The position numbers and the translations under genes are program-made. From assembly GCA_030694985.1 (NCBI GenBank), contig JAUYTV010000040.1, positions 1 to 64,000 on the forward strand: a stretch of 64,000 nucleotides of DNA. Reading direction: 5' to 3'. The number at the start of each line of letters is the position of its first letter. Position 1 is the stretch's first letter. Positions 27,789-36,848 of the stretch are shown one piece after another. Origin of the DNA: Methanoregula sp. Lineage in GTDB: Archaea; Halobacteriota; Methanomicrobia; Methanomicrobiales; Methanospirillaceae. The notes beneath the pieces are model-generated. The model saw only the letters and a list, made by a program, of their open reading frames with translations, was not told the origin of the DNA and searched no databases.

Positions 27789-29049
27789 AGGTAGTGTACA
27801 CGAAGTGTTGTAAAATATGAAGATGCCCTGTATCCAACAGTGAATTGGAAAACAAAGAGGAACAGGGCAATGAATCTAAGGGACATCGTACTAAATTACC
27901 TTACCGATAACGAGAAGGGAATACAACAACTCATCACATGGTTTCTGAACGATGTGATGAATGAGGAAGTATCGCAACAGGCAGGAGTACCGCGATACGC
28001 GAGATCGAGTTCGACAAGAGCACATCGGAATGGATATCGGACCCGGTCTCTGAAGACACGATTCGGAGACCTCGTTCTCCAGAAACCGCAATTACGAGAG
28101 ATGCCGTTTGAAACAAAAGTCTTCGAACGATACTCACGGACCGAGAGGGCTCTCGTGAATGTGATCATCGAATCATACTTGCAGGGAGTCTCGACAAGAA
28201 ATGTTGAGAACGTAATCTCACATTTAGGTGTCAATCAGCTTTCGGCATCCTACGTCTCGAAAGTGGCTCAGGAACTCGATGTAAAAGTGAATGAGTTTGT
28301 GGAAAGAACCATTGACTCTTACATTCCGTATCTTTTCGTTGATGCATCAAACTTCAAAGTGAGAGATGGAGCCAAGTATGTCAACAAAGCTCTTCTTGTC
28401 GTTGCAGGAGTGAGAATTGACGGATATCGTGAGATCCTTGCAGCTCGCGTCGCTGATGCAGAACACGAATTAACCTGGGAAGGGATATTCTCTGATCTTA
28501 AGGAGCGAGGACTCGACAAGGTTGATCTCATCATCTCTGATGGCCATACAGGGATCCAATCTGCCTCCATGAGAATGTTCCCGGGCTCCTCGTGGCAGAT
28601 GTGTCATGTTCACTTTATCCGGGCGGTTCTCAGAAAAGTCCCTCGTTAACATCACAAGGAGATCGCAGAGATCCTGAAAGAATGCCTGAGTGATTCCGGC
28701 AGATTGTTGGATTTTGCAGATCAACTCGAAACTCGGGGTCTCACTCGTGCAGCGGATACTATTCACCGGTTTCATCAAGGGTTGATGAATTATAGATCAT
28801 TTCCTCCGGAATTCTGGATAAAGATCCGGACTACCAATCTCCTGGAACGAGTTAATAAAGAACTCAAACGCCGAAGCAGAAAGATCGGGGCCTTTCCGAA
28901 TGATGCCTCATTACTCAGGCTCGCCGGTTCGATCCGCATTGACATTAATGAGGAATGGATTACGAGTAACCGATATTTATCATTGAAGAGTGAAATGATC
29001 TCTTTGGATACAGGTTGTGCTGATATTACAGCATTATAGAGACACTACC
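27789..29049 (+). mobile_element. IS256-family insertion sequence nested in the IS481-like element
   Basis: The terminal repeats begin GGTAGTGT at the left (27790) and, read in reverse, GGGTAGTGT at the right (29050). A 7-bp direct repeat, CATGCTG, lies at 27782-27788 and 29050-29056, consistent with the short target duplications of IS256. The element is about 1.26 kb and carries one rightward transposase gene with a premature stop. It sits antisense inside the IS481-type transposase. Confidence 0.82.
27870..29039 (+). pseudogene. IS256-family (mutator-type) transposase with in-frame TAA
   Basis: From ATG 27870 the frame encodes a typical IS256 transposase: GVPRYARS, then GYRTRSLKTRFGDL, the catalytic VDASNFKVR and ISDGHTGIQSA segments, and CHVHFIRAVL. 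At 28647-28649 a TAA interrupts it after KVPR. The same frame then continues as HHKEIAEILKECL and on through RTTNLLERVNKELKRRSRKIGAFP, containing the last catalytic Glu. Without the stop it would be about 389 residues, normal for the family. It is a point-mutated, probably inactive copy. Confidence 0.85.
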
Positions 29050-29653
29050 CATGCTGTCAACGTGTTGACGTTGAAATCGCTTACCGGCGGGTTGGGGTTT
29101 AGCTTTAACACGAATGAGAAGTCCATGTCGTTTGAGAATCCGATGAACGGTTCGCCATGAGCAAGGTAGATCAAACTGGTGCTTGATACGACGGGCTCCC
29201 CATGCAGGATATTTCTCTTTGAGCCTGATTATTCGTCGTTCCAATGCCAGGGATATTGCACGCGGAGACCGTTTAGGCGCGGTCTTTTTTGCTTGTAATC
29301 CGTTCTCCTGATCCTTACTATGGGCCTTTGCCCATCGCCTCACTGTCCTTTCAGAGAGGCTTTATAATTCTCCGATCTCCTTGGCAGTTCGTATACCTTC
29401 TTCATAGAATACGACCGCTTTTGTCCTGATCTCCATTGTCGCTTTCACCCGCAAGCACCTGATCGGTGCTCTTGAAAGCGGACATAAATACTGTCACTAT
29501 TTTCGGACAGAAACTCTGGCACGCTACAGGTAATGAAACAAATTCCGGGATCTGTATCAATCTATCCTACAGCTCCAGATACCCTGAACGTATGGATTTG
29601 CATGGTGGGGGAAATCCCCCCAGATTACAAAAAAACAGGCAATGATCAGGTCC

Positions 29654-30367
29654 CTATTCCGGTCTTACTCTTCTGAAGACCATAAGAGAGTCCACCTGGA
29701 CAGGATCACGGATCCTGTCTGTATTCCCGTCAGATGAGGTAATGCATTTCACCAGGCAGAATCCATTCCGATTGAACTCATATTCCCAGAACCTCGGGTA
29801 CGCATGACCCCAGAGACTGATGATAAAAACAATATATTCATCTGATAATTCACAGACATACCTGATGACATCAAAGGAGGGGTGGACGAGCTCTACGGTA
29901 GCTCCAACCGTATAAACAAGCTGGAATTTTCGCCCCTCGAAAACAAGCCGGGGCAGGACCTCATCAAAGCTCCCGACGATCATTTCCACATCTGATAATC
30001 CCAGCTCTTTTTTGCCATATTCAATTGCATTTCCGCAGATATCCGTCCCGGAGATGCGGGTAAAACCCTGCTCTTTCAGCCGGCGCAGGTAATTGCCACA
30101 ATTACATCCCAAATCCAGTATTGAGGCGTCTTTTGGGACCAGCCTGCTGATCTCCGGCAGGATTATTTTTGTGGCCGGGTGCTCCCCGCAATATTTGTCA
30201 TATCCGTGAATATCCCCGGCTGTCTGCCCTTTCCAGTGACTGTTTGCCCAAGACTTTTTAGGAGACAATCGAAGGATGATTCGCGGGCAGAATGTATTGA
30301 TGACCTTTTGCAGGTACTGTTTTTTCGAAAACAATGGTTTTCCATTCATAACAGACAGAATCCTCAC
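29654..30367 (-). CDS. Class I SAM-dependent methyltransferase
   Basis: This 237-residue protein has motif I in ILDLGCNCGNYLRRL (about residues 82-96) and a following ISGTDICGNAIEYGKK segment with the acidic ribose-binding residue. The N-terminal 60 residues are basic and could contact a membrane or glycan. It lies 60 bp downstream of the ABC exporter on the same strand, so they may be co-transcribed. It is probably an O- or N-methyltransferase of the glycan locus; the target is unknown. Confidence 0.78.
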   Translation of the reverse strand: MRILSVMNGKPLFSKKQYLQKVINTFCPRIILRLSPKKSWANSHWKGQTAGDIHGYDKYCGEHPATKIILPEISRLVPKDASILDLGCNCGNYLRRLKEQGFTRISGTDICGNAIEYGKKELGLSDVEMIVGSFDEVLPRLVFEGRKFQLVYTVGATVELVHPSFDVIRYVCELSDEYIVFIISLWGHAYPRFWEYEFNRNGFCLVKCITSSDGNTDRIRDPVQVDSLMVFRRVRPE

Positions 30368-30427
30368 TTCTAATGTTCTGTATTTTTTTGTATGTTTGAT
30401 GGTATTAAAGCAACTGCCGGATCTGTT

Positions 30428-32242
30428 TCAGGTATCCAGGTCCAAAGAATCCTGCTCCGGAGAATTCGGTTTGCCGCGCTGAATATTCTGATACCTTGCA
30501 TACACTCCGCCCCGTCGTATGAGATCCTCATGATTGCCGGATTCAGCAATGGCTCCGTTTTCGATAACAATTACAAGATCTGCATTTTCAATCGTGGAGA
30601 GGCGGTGAGCAATTGCAAGAATCGTGAATTTCTGTTTGATCTTGTCGATAGAATCCTGAATTATTTTTTCGGATTCCGAGTCAAGAGAACTGGTTGCTTC
30701 ATCAAGAATTAGTATTTCCGGATTTCGGTAGATCGCTCTTGCGAGGGCAATACGCTGTTTCTGTCCCCCGGAAATCTTCACACCTCTTTCACCTAATTCT
30801 GTATCATACCCCTTGGGGAGACTGCAGATAAACTCATGTGCATTGGCAATCCTTGCAGCTTCCATTGCCCGCTCAAGCGATTTCTCATCAGATCCGTAAC
30901 AGACATTCTCCAGAATTGAAGCATTGAAAATATAACTATCCTGACTGACAAACCCTATTTTACTATGATACTCCCGAATATCAAAATCCCTGATATCCGT
31001 ACCATCGATAGAAATGCTACCGGAACCGGGTTCGATAAGCCGGATGATCAGGTCAACAATTGTGGATTTCCCCCCACCGGATGCGCCTACAAGTGCGACC
31101 ATCTCATTTTTCCGGATACTGAAACTGATTTCTTTGAGCACGGGAATGGATTCTGAATACGAAAAATTCACGTGACTGATCTCGATCCGGTCGTTGACCG
31201 TGTCAAATTTCCTGATCCCATTGATGATTTTCTTGTGTTCTGCCGTTTCACGTAATGTCCGATCGATCATTTCCAGGCTCGCGACCTGGCCCCCGAGATC
31301 ATGGCGCTTGGTATTTATCTGGCGGAGTGGATCCGTGAGGCGAACGAGAATAAATATGAAAACAAGGAGCATCGCAAGAGGGAGGTTCAGCATTACTGTC
31401 GAAATGTACAGAATACTAAGAGCGAGGGTGAAGATGATAATCTGAAACGCGGTCTCGATCTTAACCCCATTCATCCAGAAGTTGGTGTTATTCGTTGTAT
31501 ACTGGTCAGTAATTTTTTTTAACTTATCAGCTTCCTCTCTTTCAGTCGAGAAAATCTTAATGAGTTTGAGGAGACCCAGCCTCTCGGTGACAAATTCATT
31601 CATCCTTATATTCGTATTATTACAAAGCAGCCCGATCTGTTTTGATCGTTTTATCAAAAAATTCAGGAAATAGAGTGTTGAAAGGGCAATAATGAGACAG
31701 ATGATAGTCAGTTCAACTGATATATACAGTAAAATGACCGCATATACAAGGATAAAGAAAATATTTGAAAGGATTTCCGTTATGGAGAAAACCGATGTCG
31801 TGGAATATTCGGCCTGGCGGTTGAGAATATCAATAAACTTGCCCGACTTTTGCGAATAGTGGTAACTGATATCCGTAGTAAGGAGTTGTCCGAACAGGGC
31901 ATTTTTAAGATCGGCACTGAAGGTGAACCAGAGATTTGCCTGAAGCCTTTTCTTACGATAAAGGATTGCTTGGCCTGTCAGGAATACAATTCCTATCACA
32001 ATTAGAAGGTTTACAAAATTCAGTTCAATGAAAAAAAAACCAAAGACTTTTTTCAATGAATCCCAAAACATCCCCCCAGGATCGGTAGGGCTGCTTAACA
32101 ACTGCAGGAGTGGTACGAGCGCCCCGATGTTCACCGCTTCGAAGAAAGCACCAATTATCACTAACAGGGAGATCTTTCCGATATGGAGTTTGTAGGGGCG
32201 TAGATAGTGTAAAAATAATTCTGCATCTTTTCGTGAAATCAT
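30428..32242 (-). CDS. ABC exporter (MsbA/lipid-linked glycan flippase type)
   Basis: This 604-residue half-transporter has an N-terminal membrane domain of about six spans (residues 20-310) and a C-terminal ATPase: Walker A VGASGGGKST (about 385), Q-loop GFVSQDSYIF, signature KISGGQKQR, Walker B ILILDEATSSLD and the H-loop IAHRLST. The arrangement is that of homodimeric exporters such as MsbA, PglK and WlaB, which flip lipid-linked sugars or lipids. In this location it is the likely flippase for a glycan made by the surrounding enzymes. That role is inferred from context. Confidence 0.88.
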   Translation of the reverse strand: MISRKDAELFLHYLRPYKLHIGKISLLVIIGAFFEAVNIGALVPLLQLLSSPTDPGGMFWDSLKKVFGFFFIELNFVNLLIVIGIVFLTGQAILYRKKRLQANLWFTFSADLKNALFGQLLTTDISYHYSQKSGKFIDILNRQAEYSTTSVFSITEILSNIFFILVYAVILLYISVELTIICLIIALSTLYFLNFLIKRSKQIGLLCNNTNIRMNEFVTERLGLLKLIKIFSTEREEADKLKKITDQYTTNNTNFWMNGVKIETAFQIIIFTLALSILYISTVMLNLPLAMLLVFIFILVRLTDPLRQINTKRHDLGGQVASLEMIDRTLRETAEHKKIINGIRKFDTVNDRIEISHVNFSYSESIPVLKEISFSIRKNEMVALVGASGGGKSTIVDLIIRLIEPGSGSISIDGTDIRDFDIREYHSKIGFVSQDSYIFNASILENVCYGSDEKSLERAMEAARIANAHEFICSLPKGYDTELGERGVKISGGQKQRIALARAIYRNPEILILDEATSSLDSESEKIIQDSIDKIKQKFTILAIAHRLSTIENADLVIVIENGAIAESGNHEDLIRRGGVYARYQNIQRGKPNSPEQDSLDLDT

Positions 32243-32377
32243 AATACTCCGTCACAATCGAAGCGCAGTTAATTACAATTTTGATATGATCCTGAAATTC
32301 AAGATTTTTCTGGTTTTCGCGCTATCAGTGTTTTCTAGTACTCTTCATTTATGTATTTGCTCTCACATCTGTCACAA

Positions 32378-32385
32378 TTTTATAT
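32378..32385 (+). promoter_or_regulatory. Possible TATA box for the rfbF operon
   Basis: TTTATATC, preceded by an A-rich stretch, lies about 26 bp before the rfbF ATG. That would place transcription start at or next to the start codon, so the message may be leaderless. Pattern match only. Confidence 0.35.
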
Positions 32386-32407
32386 CTTGCTATTCAATAC
32401 ATGATTA

Positions 32408-33199
32408 ATGCCGGAGAAAGCGTCAATAAACGATGTTGTTGTTTTTTGTGGGGGACGTGGCACGCGCATGAGCGAAAAGACTCGCGAGATGCCAAAACCG
32501 CTCATTGAGCTCGGGGAGTTCCCGATCCTCTGGCACATCATGAAAAATTATTCGCATTTTCATGCAAAACACTTCATCCTGACCCTTGGCTATAAAGGCG
32601 ATATGATTATTGATTATTTTCTTCACCGTCATCCACTCATGCAGGATTTTTCCGTGGTTCTTGACAATATCCAGGTCCCCCGGAACAAGGAAGACTGGGA
32701 ATTATCTTTTATCCAGACCGGCACCAATACTCTCACGGCTAAGAGACTGCTCCAATGCAGGGATTCCGTGAGGGAATTCCCGTTTATGGCAACGTATGGT
32801 GATGGTGTTGCAGATATGGATATCCGGGCGCTTATCGAGCGACATACTGACCTAAAGAAAAAACACGGCGTGATTGCAACAATTACCATTACCCGGCCTT
32901 TCTCCAAGTACGGGATCCTGAAACTTGGAGGGGATCTCGTGGAATCATTCCGTGAAAAACCCCAGATGGATGAGTTTGTCAATGTCGGGTACATGGTGCT
33001 GGAAAAGGAGGTCTTTGATTATATCAACCCGGATGAGGATGTGATGTTTGAAGAGACCCTTGCAGATATTGCGGCGGATGGGAAACTGGGTTATTACATA
33101 CATGAGGGATTCTGGCATCCCATGGATACCTACAAGGACTATGTTGATTTGAACAAAATGTGGAGGGAGAGTCCGAAATGGAAGATCTGGACCGAGTAA
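32408..33199 (+). CDS. rfbF: Glucose-1-phosphate cytidylyltransferase
   Basis: This 263-residue enzyme makes CDP-glucose from CTP and glucose-1-phosphate. The N-terminal FCGGRGTRMSEKTREMPKPL signature (residues 11-30) is that of RfbF/AscA, and YGDGVADMD provides the metal-binding Asp region. Length matches the family (about 257). Next on the strand is a CDP-glucose 4,6-dehydratase whose start overlaps this gene by 22 bp, making the assignment firm. It opens a rightward operon of four sugar genes plus a glycosyltransferase. Confidence 0.93.
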   Translation: MPEKASINDVVVFCGGRGTRMSEKTREMPKPLIELGEFPILWHIMKNYSHFHAKHFILTLGYKGDMIIDYFLHRHPLMQDFSVVLDNIQVPRNKEDWELSFIQTGTNTLTAKRLLQCRDSVREFPFMATYGDGVADMDIRALIERHTDLKKKHGVIATITITRPFSKYGILKLGGDLVESFREKPQMDEFVNVGYMVLEKEVFDYINPDEDVMFEETLADIAADGKLGYYIHEGFWHPMDTYKDYVDLNKMWRESPKWKIWTE

Positions 33200-34179
33200 A
33201 TTTCTGGAAAGGCAAACGGGTTTTTGTAACCGGTTCCACCGGTGTCGTAGGCCTGAACCTTGTCAATCGCCTTGTTTCCTATGGCGCCGAAGTAACGGCT
33301 CTTGTGCGGGATTGGGTACCCCAGGCAACACATCTGGGAGGATGGTTATCTGCAGATTCTGACGTAAACATTGTTCGGGGAGAACTTGAGGATTATTTTT
33401 TTATCCAGAGGGTAATTTCCGAGTACGAAATACAGAATATCTTCCATCTGGGGGCCCAGACGATCGTCAATGTTGGTAATGTTTCGCCGGTAACAACATT
33501 CAAAGCAAATATTGAGGGTACCTGGAATCTGCTGGAAGCCGTCCGGGTCCTCAAGGGATACTCCGGTACAGTAGATTCCGTCTGCGTTGCTTCATCGGAC
33601 AAGGCATACGGTTCAAGTAAGATTCTCCCTTACACAGAAGATATGCCCCTGTGTGGTGAGCATCCCTATGATGTGTCCAAGAGCTGCACCGATCTCATTG
33701 CACAAAGCTATGGAAAGACCTACTCCCTCCCCGTCTCCATTGCGAGGATGGGCAATATCTATGGTCCCGGTGACCTGAATTTCTCCCGGATTATTCCGGG
33801 TACCATCCGGAGTATTCTTGAAGAGAAGGTGCCGGAAATACGGAGCAACGGCACACCCATCCGGGAGTACTTCTTTGTTGAAGATGCCGTGAATGCGTAC
33901 CTTTCCATGGCCGAGAATACCCGCACCATGAATCGTTATGGGGAAGCATTCAATTTCAGCAGTGGAGAAAAAATGAGTGTTACTGATGTTGTCCATCGCA
34001 TCATGACAACGATGGGCTTACAAGGTGAGCCGGTAATCCGGAATACCGGGAGGAATGAAATCCAGGACCAGTACCTTTCAATTAAGAAAGCACAGGATGT
34101 TATGGGATGGCAACCTGAATACTCCTTTGAAAAGGGACTCGTAAAAACTATCGACTGGTACAGGAGACTCCTTGCATGA
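33178..34179 (+). CDS. rfbG: CDP-glucose 4,6-dehydratase
   Basis: This extended SDR converts CDP-glucose to CDP-4-dehydro-6-deoxyglucose. It has the TGSTGVVGLNL cofactor motif near the N-terminus, SDKAYG and HPYDVSKSCTDLI with the catalytic Tyr and Lys, typical of RfbG. I chose ATG 33178 because GGAGGG lies just upstream; a longer form from 33160 is possible. It starts inside rfbF and overlaps the next gene by 4 bp. The resulting 333 residues are slightly shorter than most RfbG (about 357). Confidence 0.88.
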   Translation: MEDLDRVNFWKGKRVFVTGSTGVVGLNLVNRLVSYGAEVTALVRDWVPQATHLGGWLSADSDVNIVRGELEDYFFIQRVISEYEIQNIFHLGAQTIVNVGNVSPVTTFKANIEGTWNLLEAVRVLKGYSGTVDSVCVASSDKAYGSSKILPYTEDMPLCGEHPYDVSKSCTDLIAQSYGKTYSLPVSIARMGNIYGPGDLNFSRIIPGTIRSILEEKVPEIRSNGTPIREYFFVEDAVNAYLSMAENTRTMNRYGEAFNFSSGEKMSVTDVVHRIMTTMGLQGEPVIRNTGRNEIQDQYLSIKKAQDVMGWQPEYSFEKGLVKTIDWYRRLLA

Positions 34180-34625
34180 TTGACGGTGTGACAGTAACCC
34201 CCCTTAAGACAATCCTTGATGAGCGCGGTCTTGTACGACACATGATGAGGTCTACAGATCCCCATTTCCGACAATTCGGTGAGATCTACTTTTCCCAGAT
34301 CTTTCCCAATGCGATAAAAGCCTGGCATGTACACCGGAAGATGGAATTGAATTATGCCGTGATTTCAGGAAATATCAAACTTGTCCTGTACGATGATCGT
34401 CGGGAATCCAGGACCTATAAAGAGCTTCAGGAGATCTTTATGGGAGAGGATAACTACGTAATGGTGACCGTCCCCCCCCATGTTATCAATGGCTTCAAGG
34501 CGATCGGGAACCAGAAAGCCATCGTTGCCAACTGTGCCACCATTCCTCATGACCCGGAGGAGATCGAGCGGTTTGATCCATTCGATAAGAGGATAGGATA
34601 CAACTGGGATATCCGGCAGGGATAA
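34176..34625 (+). CDS. RmlC-like cupin (sugar 3,5-epimerase type)
   Basis: This 149-residue cupin is related to dTDP-4-dehydrorhamnose 3,5-epimerase: IYFSQIFPNAIKAWHVHRKMELNYAVISGNI carries the catalytic-type His and the conserved sheet, followed by VPPHVINGFKAI. In this operon it should act on CDP-4-dehydro-6-deoxyglucose, epimerising C3, C5 or both before reduction. Its ATG overlaps the rfbG stop by 4 bp. It is shorter than RmlC (about 180 residues), as are several specialised 3- or 5-epimerases. Confidence 0.82.
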   Translation: MIDGVTVTPLKTILDERGLVRHMMRSTDPHFRQFGEIYFSQIFPNAIKAWHVHRKMELNYAVISGNIKLVLYDDRRESRTYKELQEIFMGEDNYVMVTVPPHVINGFKAIGNQKAIVANCATIPHDPEEIERFDPFDKRIGYNWDIRQG

Positions 34626-34642
34626 ACCGGGATCCGCTGACC

Positions 34643-35593
34643 ATGACGATAAAAAAGATTCTCGTAACCGGCGCGACAGGTTTCATCGGAAGGCACTTGG
34701 TATCCCGGTTACTTTCTGAAGGATACCTGGTAGGTGCACTGGTTCGTCCGGCACCAGCACCCCAAAAAACCGGCAGAGCCGAAGGGGTCTCCTACTTACC
34801 CGGAGATATCCGGAATTATGATGAACTCAGGACCGCATTTTCGGCCTTTCAACCAGATGCTGTTATCCATCTTGTCACCTATTATGCCGTGATGCACCAG
34901 GCCGATGAGATTGGCGTGATGCTGGATACGAATGTGAAAGGGACCATAAATCTTCTGGAAGCAGCAAAAGAATCTGGCTGTGTCAGACTGTTCATCAACA
35001 CGAGCTCGTGTGCTGTGTATGAAGAGAAGCCACAGCGCATCAGGGAAGATGATACTATCCGGCCCCAGAACCTTTATGCAATGACCAAACTCCAGGCAGA
35101 AGAGGCGTGCAGTTACTATGCCGATGCATTCAAGCTTCCCTGTGTCACTCTCCGCCTGTTTCCTCCCTACGGGCCCGGTGACCATGAACGGCGTCTCATC
35201 CCCTATGTAATAGGGAGCATCCTGAAACAGACTCCTCCCAACCTGACAACCGGGAAACAGGAATGGGATTTTGTCTATGTCGATGATATTGTGGAAGCTT
35301 ACCTGGCAGTATTGAAATCGTATCCTTTCATGGATAAACATGCATTCTTCAATATCGGCACCGGCGAGGCAATTTCCATCCGCTCCGTAGTAGAAAAAAT
35401 ACGGGGGGATCTTTCTTCAGATATGGATCTACCCTGGGGATCTGTTGCACACAGGTCCAATGAAGTCTGGCACAATTCGGCAGATATCACCAAAGCACAA
35501 ACCGTACTCCACTGGTCGCCAAACACCGGTATTGATGAAGGTATTAAAAAGACGGTTGCATGGTTCAGGAATTATTTCCAGATAATTCGTTGA
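34643..35593 (+). CDS. NAD-dependent epimerase/reductase (extended SDR) of the CDP-sugar operon
   Basis: This 316-residue SDR has TGATGFIGRHLV (residues 9-20), a Thr/Ser-rich NTSSCAVYEE region and the YAMTK catalytic pair. Following a CDP-glucose dehydratase and a 3,5-epimerase-like cupin, it is best read as the 4-keto reductase that finishes a CDP-6-deoxyhexose; epimerase activity is the alternative. It starts 17 bp after the cupin stop. No 3-dehydrase (RfbH/AscC) or its reductase (AscD) is present, so a 3,6-dideoxy sugar is not expected from these genes alone. Confidence 0.82.
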   Translation: MTIKKILVTGATGFIGRHLVSRLLSEGYLVGALVRPAPAPQKTGRAEGVSYLPGDIRNYDELRTAFSAFQPDAVIHLVTYYAVMHQADEIGVMLDTNVKGTINLLEAAKESGCVRLFINTSSCAVYEEKPQRIREDDTIRPQNLYAMTKLQAEEACSYYADAFKLPCVTLRLFPPYGPGDHERRLIPYVIGSILKQTPPNLTTGKQEWDFVYVDDIVEAYLAVLKSYPFMDKHAFFNIGTGEAISIRSVVEKIRGDLSSDMDLPWGSVAHRSNEVWHNSADITKAQTVLHWSPNTGIDEGIKKTVAWFRNYFQIIR

Positions 35594-35635
35594 GGAATAT
35601 GCGTTTTTTCCATACGGTACCCGGAGAAATGAACC

Positions 35636-36649
35636 ATGCCTGATAATCCTCTTGTCTCTATCTGTATCCCTACGTATAATCGGGCGGGAATGATCCACCG
35701 GGCAATAGAAAGTGCACTGGGTCAGACCTACGGGAATATCGAGGTGATTGTCGTGGATAATGCATCAACTGATTCCACCGAAGAGGTTGTACGGAAATTC
35801 AAAGACAACAGGCTTCACTTTCACAGAAACTCCACAAACCTTGGCCTTTTTGGAAATTTCAACAAATGTGTTGAGTTAGCATCTGGGGAATTCATCCACA
35901 TCCTTCATTCAGATGATTATATCGATTCCGATTTCACTATCACCTGCATACGGTTTTTTTTGGACCATCCGCATGTCGATCTTACATTTACTTCCGTAAA
36001 AATTCAGGCCGGAAATCAAGAAACAGATCTCTCATTTTCGGACAAGGATGAGATATTCATCGCACCTGAAGGATTCCGTCGCATTCTGACAAATCGCTCT
36101 TTTATTATCTGTCCATCTGTTATGATGAAACGAAGTGTCTATGAACGGCATGGTAATTATTCTCTCGAATTTCCCTATTCTTCTGATTTAAACCAATGGC
36201 TGAAAATTACACGGGTTCATGATATCGGTTTTGTCAGAAATGCTTGGGTGTATTATTGTCAAGGTGAACATTCAGAATCCTATCACCTCCTTTTCACAAA
36301 TGCAACCGGTTACCTTGACACACTCAAAATTTATTCACAACTCATCCAATCACTCGGTAAAGAGAGTTCCTCATACAATACAGAGTTGAATATAATGTTC
36401 CGGCGTTTTGCACTGGATTGTCTTTATGCCGGGTTTACCCGTATCGATACCATGACTGGATTCAAGCCATCCTTTTTTTCCGGTACTGCAATTTCTTCAT
36501 GGAGTATGATACGGTCAGTATCTATTCGTGACTTAATGACCAAATGGGCATTATTATTCATCCTTCTGTCAGCAGGCTGTATTATGGTAATCACCCCGTT
36601 GCGTTTACTTTTTAAAAAACTATTACTCATGAAATCAATCCAGTATTAG
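35636..36649 (+). CDS. Family 2 glycosyltransferase with C-terminal membrane anchor
   Basis: This 337-residue GT-A enzyme opens with SICIPTYNRAGMIHRAIESALGQTYGNIEVIVVDNAS, the GT2 nucleotide-sugar binding pattern, and has HILHSDDYID with the metal-binding acidic pair (about residues 88-97). A hydrophobic segment near the C-terminus (about 305-330) would anchor it to the cytoplasmic membrane. It is the last gene of the rfbFG operon and may transfer the CDP-derived 6-deoxyhexose, although the actual donor is not evident from sequence. Confidence 0.87.
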   Translation: MPDNPLVSICIPTYNRAGMIHRAIESALGQTYGNIEVIVVDNASTDSTEEVVRKFKDNRLHFHRNSTNLGLFGNFNKCVELASGEFIHILHSDDYIDSDFTITCIRFFLDHPHVDLTFTSVKIQAGNQETDLSFSDKDEIFIAPEGFRRILTNRSFIICPSVMMKRSVYERHGNYSLEFPYSSDLNQWLKITRVHDIGFVRNAWVYYCQGEHSESYHLLFTNATGYLDTLKIYSQLIQSLGKESSSYNTELNIMFRRFALDCLYAGFTRIDTMTGFKPSFFSGTAISSWSMIRSVSIRDLMTKWALLFILLSAGCIMVITPLRLLFKKLLLMKSIQY

Positions 36650-36848
36650 CATCGGTCTAACCGATTTCCGTTAATTTTGAGACAAAAAAAAGGTAGTATT
36701 TCTGATAAACCCTGTTACTTAAGGTAGTCTTTTAATAGACTATAGCCAAAATTATACCCATAAACAAATGAAGGAAAACAGAGTATTTTCTGTCGTTGGG
36801 GTTCATTTGTGCTAAATGCCACAATTCTGAATATCTGGTTGAATTGCT

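Larger units (their letters stand above)
27254..29436 (-). pseudogene. IS481-family transposase, split by insertion and carrying a nonsense codon
   Basis: The 5' part starts at an ATG at 29436, encodes a helix-turn-helix (TAKEIGEL, then SERTVRRWAKA) with an in-frame TAA at 29364-29362, and runs to QRQHVDSM near 29050. The 3' part continues at about 27788 with WQGDTFQFRI, and has the rve integrase core: DDCSRY, YLDNGKQF and GRGKIERYHRT supply the DDE residues. Removing the IS256-like insert and one target duplication restores the frame exactly across HVDSM-WQGD. Because of the nonsense codon the gene was probably already dead, or died independently. Confidence 0.85.
27239..29528 (-). mobile_element. 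IS481-like element, interrupted by an IS256-like element
   Basis: The matching ends are TGTAG.GTGCCA followed by repeated TGTCCG and GACAG.TTTATGTCCGCTTT blocks, present at 27239-27293 and inverted at 29528-29475. Inside is a leftward IS481-type transposase gene split by a second element at 27789-29049. The left end abuts the right end of the IS1182-like element. No clear target duplication could be read. Confidence 0.75.

Noticed and set aside
28647-28649. TAA inside the IS256 transposase as programmed readthrough
   Set aside because: No known IS256 element uses stop-codon readthrough, and the enclosing IS481 transposase carries an unrelated TAA as well; ordinary decay explains both.
29604-29622. 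Strong G/C hairpin (TGGGGG, GAAAT, CCCCCA) as a terminator
   Set aside because: It has no adjoining T tract, and archaeal termination relies on T tracts rather than hairpins; it may only be a chance palindrome.
29534-29677. A 47-codon frame beginning just beyond the IS481 right end
   Set aside because: It overlaps the 3' end of the methyltransferase gene on the other strand, has no ribosome site and no recognisable similarity.
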